Positions 26,332-34,191 of a stretch of DNA of 64,000 nt are shown here, one piece after another. This DNA comes from Streptomyces sp. CB02923 (GTDB taxonomy: Bacteria > Actinomycetota > Actinomycetes > Streptomycetales > Streptomycetaceae). Location: contig NZ_LWKZ01000023.1 in the NCBI RefSeq assembly GCF_001905005.1, forward strand, positions 744,001 through 808,000. The letters run 5' to 3'. The position numbers and the translations under genes are program-made. The notes beneath the pieces were generated by a model, which ran no database searches, had not been told where the DNA came from, and saw only the letters and a list, made by a program, of their open reading frames with translations. Within the stretch, counting starts at the first letter, position 1; each line of letters opens with the position of its first letter.

Positions 26332-26861
26332 CGCCGTCCACCCGGCCTCCCCGACCGCCTCGCGCGTCACCGCACCCCGTCGAACCGGTGAAAGCGGTCG
26401 GCAAGCCCAAGTCGCTACGCATCCGGAGACAGTCGCAGACGGTCCGCCTGGCCCCCACCGCCCTGGCCTGATTCCGGCCGCAGATACTGTCAAGCACCGC
26501 ACCGTCTCCAGCGCTCCTGCCGTGTCACTCGGCTGATGACGTCACAGATGGCGGGCGATGTGACCCGCTGAGCAACACTGCGCAGGCCGTGGTGGTCAGC
26601 AGCCCACCGGCGAGGAAAGCGGCCCGCACACCGGCCAGTGCCAGCAGCAGAAACCCGCCACGAGATGATCTTGAAGGGGTGGGCGCATCGGGCCCGTCAT
26701 CTGTCCGGTCAGCGTCTTTGGTGGTGACGTTGGATGTCGTCCGGGGCGGGGCGAGCGGCGACCTCGATCGAGAGGACCGCGTATCCGCGGTTGAAGCGGC
26801 TGATCAACGCGCACGAACTGCACTTGTTCTTCGCGCCTAGGGTCTGTTGTGAAAGTGCTGG
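26332..26861. other. Decayed mobile-element zone, no intact gene
   Basis: Nothing intact is visible in these 530 bases on either strand. Short open frames lack ribosome sites and family motifs. The block lies between two transposase fragments and is probably scrambled mobile DNA. GGGTCTGTTGTGAAAG at 26840-26855 looks like an IS terminal repeat next to the transposase tail. Confidence 0.5.
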
Positions 26862-26960
26862 TCACAGCCACTCGTTGAGGACCGCGACCAGCACGGTCGC
26901 CTCGTAGCGGACCGCGAGCTTGTCCTACCTCGTGGCTACAGCCCGGTGGCGCTTGAGGCG
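26862..26960 (-). pseudogene. Transposase C-terminal fragment
   Basis: On the minus strand the translation DKLAVRYEATVLVAVLNEWL and stop is the characteristic C-terminal end of streptomycete IS5-type transposases. An in-frame stop lies just before this segment, and no upstream domain is present. The adjacent 26840-26855 sequence resembles the element's terminal repeat. Confidence 0.65.
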
Positions 26961-27094
26961 GTTGCGGACGCGATCCGTCGGGACCCTGATCCGCTTGCTT
27001 GGAGTGCGCTCCAAGGTCATAGCGTTGAGCCGGCTGGACCGAACACCCAACGTGTCGACGCGTCATCCCGCACAACCAACTGGAAAGACGGCAA

Positions 27095-27889
27095 GTGGAA
27101 GACAACCAATTCACCACGCATGCAGAACTTTTCGATCTGAGTGGAAAGCGCGCGCTCGTCACCGGTGGCACCCGAGGTATCGGAATGATGATCGCGCGTG
27201 GCCTTCTCCAGGCGGGCGTCCGCGTAGTCATCAGCTCACGCGACGCAGAAGCGTGCACCCAGGCGCAGGAACGGCTGTCCGAATTTGGTGAGGTGCGGGC
27301 CATCCCCGCCGACCTGTCCCGCCACGACGAGTGTCGGCGACTGTCCGACCTCGTCACCGCCGACTCGGAGCGTCTCGACATCCTCGTCAACAACGCGGGC
27401 GCCATGTGGGACGAGCCGCTGGCGACGTTCCCGGACGCGGCCTGGGACACGGTCGTCGACCTCAACCTGAAGTCGCCGTTCTGGCTCGTCCAGGCGCTGC
27501 TGCCCGCACTTCGCAGGGCGGGCACCGCCGACGATCCCGCGCGGATCATCAACATCGGCAGCATCGCCGCCATCCACATCCCCCAGCGGCCCAACTACTC
27601 GTACTCCAGCAGCAAGGCCGCACTGCATCAACTCACCAGAGTGCTCGCCAAGGAACTAGGACCGCAGCACGTCACCGTGAACGCCGTGGCGCCGGGACCG
27701 TTCCCGTCGGCGATGATGGCTGCAACCCTCGATAAGTTCGGCGAGGCGATTGCGGCGTCGGCCCCACTACGCCGGATCGGCCGCGACGATGACATGGCGG
27801 GTGTCGCCGTGTTCCTCGCCAGCCGGGCAGGCGCATATCTGACAGGCGCCGTGATCCCCGTCGACGGCGGCATCGCCACAACCGCGTAG
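27095..27889 (+). CDS. Short-chain dehydrogenase/reductase between IS remnants
   Basis: A 264-residue classical SDR: TGGTRGIG cofactor loop, SSRDAEA after beta-2 (Arg suggesting NADPH), NNAG, catalytic Ser in NIGSIAA, YSYSSSK with Tyr and Lys, and a C-terminal YLTGAVIPVDGG. The RhlG/gluconate-dehydrogenase type is the closest by eye. GTG 27095 is chosen for the GGAAAGAC site. The gene is intact, whereas transposase fragments flank it on both sides, so it may have arrived or been stranded by IS activity. Substrate unknown. Confidence 0.88.
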   Translation: MEDNQFTTHAELFDLSGKRALVTGGTRGIGMMIARGLLQAGVRVVISSRDAEACTQAQERLSEFGEVRAIPADLSRHDECRRLSDLVTADSERLDILVNNAGAMWDEPLATFPDAAWDTVVDLNLKSPFWLVQALLPALRRAGTADDPARIINIGSIAAIHIPQRPNYSYSSSKAALHQLTRVLAKELGPQHVTVNAVAPGPFPSAMMAATLDKFGEAIAASAPLRRIGRDDDMAGVAVFLASRAGAYLTGAVIPVDGGIATTA

Positions 27890-27900
27890 GCCGATCGGGC

Positions 27901-28237
27901 CGTCCGCCGGTATGGACGCAGCGGCAGCTGATGGACGGCATACGGTGGCGGACCTGGACGGGTGCTCCCTGGCGTGACGTGCCGGAACGCTACGGGCCGT
28001 GGGACCGGGTCTATGACCTGTTCCGGCGCCGGCAGCGGGACGGCACCTGGGCGAGGATCCTCACCCGGCTCCAGGCCGAGGCCGATGCGAAGGGCCTGAT
28101 CACCTGGGACGTGAACGTCGACTCCACGGTCTGCCGGGCCCACCAGCACGCGGCTGGGGCGGCGGAAAGGGGGATCTCCAGAAGGAACCGCCCGGCGGGA
28201 TCACCGTCGAGCCGGCCGCCCGGACGGGCCTGTCGTA
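27901..28237 (+). pseudogene. Frameshifted IS5-type transposase fragment
   Basis: The frame from 27901 reads RQLMDGIRWRTWTGAPWRDV, then a transposase segment to WDVNVDSTVCRAHQHAAG. The family sequence then continues in another frame (KGDLQKEPPGGITVEPA), so a frameshift lies near 28155. After that, homology ends at about 28237, where a different sequence begins. The first catalytic Asp region is present, but the rest is missing, so it is inactive. Confidence 0.75.
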
Positions 28238-28403
28238 CGACAAGGCGAAGGCCCGGAAGACCGCCGAGGCGGTGATACGGAGCGAGGCGGTGTCGAAGAA
28301 CCGTCCAACGGACCTGATCAATGTTCGAGGGCGATGATCACCAGAGTCCGCCCGCCGAGCGCGGCCGTCGTTTTGCCGGTAACCCGGGGGACGGACAGGG
28401 CCA

Positions 28404-28428
28404 CCCCTGGGAGCGGGCTTCCCAGGGG
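28404..28428 (-). terminator. Hairpin terminator after epoxide hydrolase
   Basis: Perfect 9-bp stem (CCCCTGGGA at 28404-28412 with TCCCAGGGG at 28420-28428), 7-nt loop, extendable with a bulge. It lies 14 bases past the stop of the minus-strand epoxide hydrolase gene. Confidence 0.6.
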
Positions 28429-28441
28429 GTGGCACGGACAG

Positions 28442-29563
28442 TCAGCGGAACAGGCGGAAGAACCCGCGCACCTGCTTGACCAGCGACTCCGGCTGCTCCA
28501 ACGCGGCGAAGTGGCCGCCGTGCGGCAGTTCCTCGAACCAGCGCAGGTCGGTGAACCGCAGTTCGGCCTCCCGCCTCGACGGGCGGGTGATGTCGCGCGG
28601 GTAGACCGACAGCCCGGATGGCGCGGTCACCTTGGCCCGGAAGTTGGCGAAGCTCTCCCAGTACAGGCGCGCCGACGACGTGGCCGACGCGGTGAACCAA
28701 TAGACCGAGATCTCGTCGAGGATCGTCTGCCGCGACAACGCGTCCTCGGGATGGCCGTCGTTGTCCGTCCACGCCCAGAACTTCTCGGCGATCCAGGCGG
28801 CCTGCCCCGCCGGGGAGTCGGTGAGGCCGTAGCCGAGCGTCTGCGGCCGGGTCGCCTGGATCGCCGAGTACCCCCGGCCGGTGCGCTGCATCTCCTTCTC
28901 GGCCTCGAGATTCGCCAGCTCCGCGGGCGTCGGGTCGTCGAACGTGCCCGCCGCCACGGATCCCAGGTTCAGGTGGACGCCGACGACCCGCTCGGGCGCC
29001 ACCTCGCCCAGCGCCGCGGACACCGCCGAACCCCAGTCACCGCCCTGCGCGCCGTACCGTTCGTAACCCAGCGAGACCATCAATGTGTCCCAGGCGCGCG
29101 CGGTGCGGGTGATGCCCCACCCGGTCGTCGACGGTTTGTCACTCCAGCCGTACCCGGGCAATGACGGCGCGACCACGTGGAACGCGTCCGCCGGGTCACC
29201 GCCGTGCGCGCGCGGGTCGGTCAGCGGGCCGAGGACCTCCAGGAATTCGAGCACCGAACCCGGCCACCCGTGCGTGAGCACGAGCGGGAACGCGTCCGGC
29301 TCCGGCGAGCGGACGTGCAGGAAGTGGATGCCCAGCCCGTCGATGGTGTCGCGGTACTGCGGGAACACGTTCAGCCGCTCGGCGAACCCGAAGTCGTAGT
29401 CCTCGGCCCAGCTGCGGCAAAGCTCCTGCGCATACGCCAGCGGCAAACCCTGTGACCAGTCGTCCACCGGCTCGCGCTCGGGCCACCGTGTCCGTCGCAA
29501 GCGTTCACGCAGGTCCGCGATCTCGGCTTCGGTGATGCTGACCTCGAATGGCTCGGCGGGCAT
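28442..29563 (-). CDS. Epoxide hydrolase (EphA/EHN family)
   Basis: A 373-residue alpha/beta hydrolase with the N-terminal EHN domain (FEVSITEAEIADLRERLRRTRWPE), the oxyanion HGWPGS near residue 98, and the nucleophile in GGDWGS near residue 174. His lies in the C-terminal HGGHFAALEQP. These enzymes open epoxides to diols, and juvenile-hormone-type hydrolases are the relatives. ATG 29563 has AAGGAGCCTTGCC. It is 52 nt downstream of the MFS gene on the same strand, so probably the same operon; the pair suggests detoxification and export of a reactive compound. Confidence 0.9.
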   Translation of the reverse strand: MPAEPFEVSITEAEIADLRERLRRTRWPEREPVDDWSQGLPLAYAQELCRSWAEDYDFGFAERLNVFPQYRDTIDGLGIHFLHVRSPEPDAFPLVLTHGWPGSVLEFLEVLGPLTDPRAHGGDPADAFHVVAPSLPGYGWSDKPSTTGWGITRTARAWDTLMVSLGYERYGAQGGDWGSAVSAALGEVAPERVVGVHLNLGSVAAGTFDDPTPAELANLEAEKEMQRTGRGYSAIQATRPQTLGYGLTDSPAGQAAWIAEKFWAWTDNDGHPEDALSRQTILDEISVYWFTASATSSARLYWESFANFRAKVTAPSGLSVYPRDITRPSRREAELRFTDLRWFEELPHGGHFAALEQPESLVKQVRGFFRLFR

Positions 29564-29615
29564 GGCAAGGCTCCTTGCTGGTCAAGGCGTTATCGGATCG
29601 GATGCAGGTGGACTG

Positions 29616-31061
29616 TCAGCGCGGGCTCCCACGCGTGGCGTCGGGTTCGGGGCGGCGGTCGGCGGTAGGGCGCCGGGTCAGGCTGAGGAGGAGTCCGGCC
29701 AGGGGGAGTGCCGCGAGCACGGCGAGGGTCATCGGCGCCGGCACGATGCCGGACAGACCTGCGACAGTGGCCGGACCGATCCCGCCGCCCAGGGCGTTCA
29801 TGAAGTTGAGCAGGCCCTGTGCGGTGTGGCGGTCGTCCGCGGCGACCAGGTCCGGCGCGAGGCCCACCAGTACGGCTTGGGCGCCGGCGAACCCGCACAC
29901 GGTCAAGGCCGTGCCGATGACGATCGGGACCGGCCCGGTGGAGATCGCGACCACGAGCACGCCGATGGCGGTGAGTGCCGCAAGCCCGGCCGACACCTGC
30001 CAGCCGGTGAACCGGTCGGTCAAGGTGCCGACCAGCCGCCCGGCCAGCACCGAGCAGGCGGCGGCCGGGACCAAGAGCACGCCGGCTTCCAGGGGGCCAC
30101 CGCCCGTGGCCTGCTCGATCAGGGACGGGGCGCGGAACAGCACCCCGTAGTAGCCGGCGAAGACGGTCCCGCCGATGAGCCCGGCCGCCAGGAAGCCGGG
30201 GGATGCGATCACCCGCCGAGGCACGAACCCGTCGGGCGTGCTGCGCACGCGCCACCACAGTCCCACGGCGGCGAGTGCCCCGGCGGCAGCCACGACGAGC
30301 GTGACCGGAGTGGGCAGGCCGACCGAGTGTGCCTGCAGCAACGTGATCAAGGAGCCGGCGAGTACCGACAGCACGGCCGCGCCGACGATATCGAGTCGCC
30401 CGGTCGAGCCGTTTCGCTCGCCGCTGCCGTTCCGCGTCAGCGCACGCCTACTCGGCAATGCGGCCAGCAGGAGGAGCAGCGCGAGGGCCGGGATCGCGAG
30501 CACGGCACGCCACCCGAGCCAAGTGGTCACCGCCCCGCCCAACAGGGTCCCGCACCCCGACGCCGTCGCGCTGGCGGCCGCGATGATTCCCAGGGCGCGG
30601 ATCCGTTGCCGCCCGGGAAGGGCGGTGGCCGCGGCGAAGACGGCGATCACGGTCGCACCCGCCCCGGCGCCGCCGATCAGTCGGCCGACGATCACGACGG
30701 ACAGTGTCGGCCCGGCCCCGGCGAGCGCGGAGCCCGCGGCGAGCGCCACGACCCCGGCGACGAGGATCTGGAAGGGACTCCAGCGGACCAGCAGCCGGCC
30801 CGCGACCGGCATCGCGAGCGCGGAGGTCAGCGACCACGCGGCGAGAATCCACGCGGTGGCCCCGAACGGCACCGCGAATGCGCGGCCGATGGCCGGCAGG
30901 GCCACCGACGGCGCTCCCAGCGCCACGTACATCGGCAGCACCAGCATCCCCAAAGTCAGCCCCAGCCGACGCCCGTCCCGGGCGTCCGTTCGCTCCGGCG
31001 CCGGGGCCCCTCCGGACGGGATGGCCTGCGGCGTCGTCCCTTGCCGAGTACGTTGTGACAT
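29616..31061 (-). CDS. MFS drug-efflux transporter (14-TM type)
   Basis: A 481-residue major facilitator with about 14 hydrophobic spans. Seen: first-loop GRAFAVPFGATAWILAAWSL, AMPVAGRLLVRW, VIVGRLIGGAGAGATVIAVF (motif C-like) and GSLITLLQAHSVG after the central linker. The DHA2-type layout suggests proton-driven efflux of a drug-like molecule. ATG 31061 has its AAGGAG site inside a 15-bp palindrome. It is divergent from the CGNR regulator gene, which probably controls it. Confidence 0.88.
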   Translation of the reverse strand: MSQRTRQGTTPQAIPSGGAPAPERTDARDGRRLGLTLGMLVLPMYVALGAPSVALPAIGRAFAVPFGATAWILAAWSLTSALAMPVAGRLLVRWSPFQILVAGVVALAAGSALAGAGPTLSVVIVGRLIGGAGAGATVIAVFAAATALPGRQRIRALGIIAAASATASGCGTLLGGAVTTWLGWRAVLAIPALALLLLLAALPSRRALTRNGSGERNGSTGRLDIVGAAVLSVLAGSLITLLQAHSVGLPTPVTLVVAAAGALAAVGLWWRVRSTPDGFVPRRVIASPGFLAAGLIGGTVFAGYYGVLFRAPSLIEQATGGGPLEAGVLLVPAAACSVLAGRLVGTLTDRFTGWQVSAGLAALTAIGVLVVAISTGPVPIVIGTALTVCGFAGAQAVLVGLAPDLVAADDRHTAQGLLNFMNALGGGIGPATVAGLSGIVPAPMTLAVLAALPLAGLLLSLTRRPTADRRPEPDATRGSPR

Positions 31062-31062
31062 G

Positions 31063-31089
31063 CCAAAGCTCCTTTGGGTGTAACGTTAC
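31063..31089. promoter_or_regulatory. Palindromes in MFS/CGNR divergent region
   Basis: Two symmetric elements lie in the 51-base gap. One is a 15-bp inverted repeat at 31063-31077 (CCAAAG-CTC-CTTTGG), which on the MFS strand contains the Shine-Dalgarno AAGGAG. The other is a perfect 10-bp palindrome GTAACGTTAC at 31080-31089, central between the two starts and a good operator candidate for the CGNR protein. Confidence 0.55.
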
Positions 31090-31112
31090 GGAGCAGTGAG
31101 GAGACACGTCAA

Positions 31113-31697
31113 ATGAAGAATGCGTGTTACAGCCCAGGGGTGGTCCAGACGGCCGTCGACCTGGCCAACACCTTGAGGCCGATCAAGGGAGAGGACGCGC
31201 TCGAGACCGTGGAGCAGCTCCGGGACTTCCTCGACGGCCATCCCGCGGCTGAGCCTCAGAGTTCGGCCGCGAACCAAAGGACCGGTCCGCGGCATCTCAC
31301 CCGCGCCGACCTGGCGGAAGTCCGCGCGTTGCGCGCGACGGTGCGTGAGGTGCTCGAACGGGCGAACACGGACGCGGTCGAAGCTGCGGCTTTGATCAAC
31401 GACGGTCTGCGTCGCAGCCGCGCCACCCCGGTACTGCGCCACGAGGACGACCGCTGGTGGACCGAGGTGGCCTCCGGCACCGACCGCTGCTCGGCGCACC
31501 TTGCCGCGACTACGCTCAGCGCACTGGCCTCCGTGATCGCCACGCTCGGTCCCGCTCGTCTCGGCGTATGTGCCGGGCCGACCTGCCGGGCCACCTTCGT
31601 GGACCTCTCGCGCAACGGCTCGAAGCAGTACTGCACCCGAACCTGCTCACACCGGGCCAGCGTCGCGGCCTACCGGAGCCGGCGCAGCCCGCATTGA
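31113..31697 (+). CDS. CGNR zinc-finger regulator (ABATE domain)
   Basis: A 194-residue protein: an N-terminal stress-induced ABATE-like domain (VVQTAVDLANTL, HLTRADLAEVRALRATVREVL), then a C-terminal CGNR-type zinc finger with C-x4-C (CAGPTC), FVDLSRNGSKQYC and a final cysteine (TRTC), followed by a basic tail. The family's C-G-N-R tetrad reads C-S-H-R here. GAGGAGACACG precedes ATG 31113. Predicted DNA-binding regulator of the divergent MFS-epoxide hydrolase unit. Confidence 0.83.
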   Translation: MKNACYSPGVVQTAVDLANTLRPIKGEDALETVEQLRDFLDGHPAAEPQSSAANQRTGPRHLTRADLAEVRALRATVREVLERANTDAVEAAALINDGLRRSRATPVLRHEDDRWWTEVASGTDRCSAHLAATTLSALASVIATLGPARLGVCAGPTCRATFVDLSRNGSKQYCTRTCSHRASVAAYRSRRSPH

Positions 31698-31867
31698 GCG
31701 CCGGCACCTGCCCCTGCCGGGCCGACCGGTGCCCCCACTACACGCCCACGGACCTCGGGCCCGAACAGTCCAACCGCGTCCGGCAGGCCGGTGAGCCGCG
31801 TCCGGCACTTCCCTCCAGGGGCGGTCACGTTCGAGAGCCATGTCGATCGGAACTCGGTGTTGCCGGA

Positions 31868-32371
31868 TCAGCTGCGGAGCAGTGAGGCGTGGATGCGGGC
31901 GATGGCCCGCAGTACCTCGTCGCGGTTCTTGGCTTGCTGCATCCATGCGGGCAGGCGGGCCACCACGGTCATCTTCCGGCCGTGGTCGTGCCAGGGAATC
32001 CCTTCACGCAGTGGCGCCTGCACGAATCGTTTGATCAGGTCCAGGTGCTCCAGGTTGTAGGCCCATACCCACCCGTGCCGGGTCTCGGTCTGCAGCCACA
32101 GGCGGACGCCGAAGTGCGGGTCTGTGGCCGGCTCGTACCGGTCCCGGTGCAAGGCCACACATCCACGGCTCCATTCCCTCGCCGTCCCGCAGTTCCGGCA
32201 GACGAGCCGCCGTGGCGCAAAGAGGTCCGGATCGTGCACTCCGGCCGGATCCGGTCCTGCCACGTGCGCGACCTTGTCGCAACTGGGACAACGCACGAGA
32301 ACGGACGCGAGGAAGTCGTCCTTCGTGCTCCGCGGGTCCCGGAATCGATGGCGTGTGGAGATCGGACTCAT
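31868..32371 (-). CDS. Hypothetical zinc-ribbon protein
   Basis: A 167-residue protein. The N-terminal part has two cysteine pairs, CPSCDK and CRNCGT, about 32 residues apart, consistent with a zinc ribbon. The remainder has tryptophan/histidine-rich segments (RLWLQTETRHGWVWAYNLEHL) and ends in a helix (NRDEVLRAIARIHASLLRS). I do not assign a function; such proteins occur as solitary genes in actinomycetes. The ribosome site is weak, so the exact start is uncertain. Confidence 0.65.
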   Translation of the reverse strand: MSPISTRHRFRDPRSTKDDFLASVLVRCPSCDKVAHVAGPDPAGVHDPDLFAPRRLVCRNCGTAREWSRGCVALHRDRYEPATDPHFGVRLWLQTETRHGWVWAYNLEHLDLIKRFVQAPLREGIPWHDHGRKMTVVARLPAWMQQAKNRDEVLRAIARIHASLLRS

Positions 32372-32424
32372 CGGACCAGTATGCGGGCCGGGCGGCGAAG
32401 GCCTCTACGGGTTGAATGCCAAGC

Positions 32425-33210
32425 TCAGACCTTTTCGAGGATCGTCTTCAGCTCCGACATCATCATGATCCAGCCGCCGCTGACGCCCTCCAGCATCTTG
32501 GAGTCGGCCGAGGTGAAGCCGTCGTGGGTGATGGTCAGCTTCACGCCCATCTCCGGCTCCTCGGCCGGCTCGATGTCGAAGGCGACCTTCGAGCGCTCCT
32601 TGACCGCCTCGGCGAACTCCGCGTCGCTCATGCCGAACATCTCCTGGTGCATCGGCTGCAGCGTGTGCCAGGTGTAGGTGAGCCGCTTGCCGGGCACCGA
32701 CTCGGTGACGACCTGGCCGAGGTCCTGCGGCTCGCCGCCGTCCTCGACCGGCCACAGCACCTTCGAGCCGGCCTTCCAGTCGGAGGAGGGCGCCCAGCTG
32801 CCGTGGTACTGCTTCAGGAATTCCGGGCTGGTCAGTCCCTCCCAGAGCTTCTCGGCCGTGGTGTGGATGTAGATCGTGTAGACGAACTCGGGCTTGCTCA
32901 TCGCCGTTCCTTCCAGGGCGTGCTTCAGATTGCCGAGTGCGGCCATGCGGCCCCGCTCGTACTGGCCGATCCAGCGGTCGGCGAGGTCGTGGATGGGTAC
33001 GGGATTGAGGTAGTGCAGCCTTTCCCGGCCGTGCCGGACCGCCGTGACCAGGCCCGCGCCCTCCAGCACCGCCAGGTGCTTGGACACCGCCTGCCTGGAC
33101 ATCTCCAGCCCCGCGCACAGCTCGCGCAGGCTCTGGCCGTTCCGCTCGTTCAGCCGGTCCAGCAGCCGCCTGCGGTTCGCGTCCGCGAGCGCCTTGAACA
33201 CCTCGTCCAT
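32425..33210 (-). CDS. ArsR-family HTH fused to SRPBCC (AHSA1-like) domain
   Basis: A 261-residue fusion. Residues 1-95 are an ArsR winged helix (VFKALADANRRRLLDRL, SLRELCAGLEMSRQAVSKHLAVLEGAGLV). Residues 105-261 are a START/AHSA1-like ligand domain (VYTIYIHTTAEKLWEGLTSPEFLKQYHG, ending GGWIMMMSELKTILE). There is no stop or ribosome site between the halves, so it is one gene. ATG 33210 has GAGGGGG at 9 nt; an ATG at 33231 lacks a site. A palindrome just upstream probably is its operator. Ligand unknown, probably hydrophobic. Confidence 0.85.
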   Translation of the reverse strand: MDEVFKALADANRRRLLDRLNERNGQSLRELCAGLEMSRQAVSKHLAVLEGAGLVTAVRHGRERLHYLNPVPIHDLADRWIGQYERGRMAALGNLKHALEGTAMSKPEFVYTIYIHTTAEKLWEGLTSPEFLKQYHGSWAPSSDWKAGSKVLWPVEDGGEPQDLGQVVTESVPGKRLTYTWHTLQPMHQEMFGMSDAEFAEAVKERSKVAFDIEPAEEPEMGVKLTITHDGFTSADSKMLEGVSGGWIMMMSELKTILEKV

Positions 33211-33238
33211 GCCATCCAACCCCCTCGTCATCAGATTG

Positions 33239-33254
33239 GCAACCATTTGGTTGC
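33239..33254. promoter_or_regulatory. Inverted repeat upstream of ArsR-SRPBCC gene
   Basis: GCAACC-ATTT-GGTTGC, a perfect 6-bp inverted repeat, lies 29 bases upstream of ATG 33210. Position and symmetry fit an ArsR-type autoregulatory site. Confidence 0.5.
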
Positions 33255-33317
33255 GTGTCAAGCCGGGCAGACCCCGCCGACCGGGCCGGACCGCCCACGG
33301 GACCGGCCTCCCCGAGA

Positions 33318-33935
33318 TCAGCCGGGCTCGGCCTGACCTGCGAGGACGCCCGCCCCAGTGGCTGTCTTCCCGGCGGGCCGCCGCAGGGCGGACGCGAGCC
33401 GGACCAAGGTGGCGCCGACCACGATGTGCAGCGTGCTGGTCAGCGCGGAGTCGGGCAGGGCGGTCAGGAACGCGAAGAGGGGCAGCGCCGTCGCGTACGA
33501 CCATGACGCGCCCCGCGGAAACACCCGGGCACGGATCATCGCCGCCCCGAAGAGGGCGCAGCCCACGGCGAAGACGGCCGCGGAACCGATGAACGCGGGG
33601 ACCGTGGGGCCCGTAAGGGTCTTCTCGACGGTCCCATCGTCGAAGTAGAACAGCACGAGGTTCGAGGCGAACGCGGCGCCGCCGAACAGGCCGAGCCCGA
33701 TGAGGTTGACGACGTAGGCCGTCTCCCCGAAGCTGCCGGTGACCGGGCCCTGGCGCCGGTGCAGCCCGGCCAGCAGCGGCAGCGCGAACGCGGGGGACAG
33801 GGCGAGGAAGAAGCTGGTCGCCGCGGTCTCCCCGGTGAAGATCTCGACGAGTGCGGGCAGGGCGACGAGGAGTCCGGACAGCGCGCCGGACAGCGCGTCG
33901 ATGCAGGTGGACCGGTCGGACGAGGGTATGGGCAC
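33318..33935 (-). CDS. Hypothetical integral membrane protein
   Basis: A 205-residue protein with about six hydrophobic spans, including SGLLVALPALVEIF, AYVVNLIGLGLFGGAAF and AFIGSAAVFAVGCALFGAAM. I recognise no family. The GTG 33935 start has TTGGAGTGCC upstream. A 9-bp GC hairpin at 33965-33990 lies in the leader or promoter region. The gene is divergent from the histidine-kinase gene, so that two-component system might regulate it (inference). Confidence 0.7.
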   Translation of the reverse strand: MPIPSSDRSTCIDALSGALSGLLVALPALVEIFTGETAATSFFLALSPAFALPLLAGLHRRQGPVTGSFGETAYVVNLIGLGLFGGAAFASNLVLFYFDDGTVEKTLTGPTVPAFIGSAAVFAVGCALFGAAMIRARVFPRGASWSYATALPLFAFLTALPDSALTSTLHIVVGATLVRLASALRRPAGKTATGAGVLAGQAEPG

Positions 33936-34191
33936 GACGGCACTCCAATACGTCGAAGGACGGCCCCGGCCCGGAACCGCGCGGGCCGGGACCGAGAACG
34001 TTAGGGAGCCGCCGGCCCTTCGCGTCAGGTGCAGAACGGCGAGACCGACCGCCGGTGGTCACCAGGCTCACCGCTGCCGTACGGCCATTCGGCACGTATC
34101 GCCTGACCGCATCCGCCTGTGGCCGCCCCGTGCCCTCGCCTCCCGGCCGCCGCCCGCCTAGCCTGGGCGGCACGCAGGAGGGGGTGGGCGT

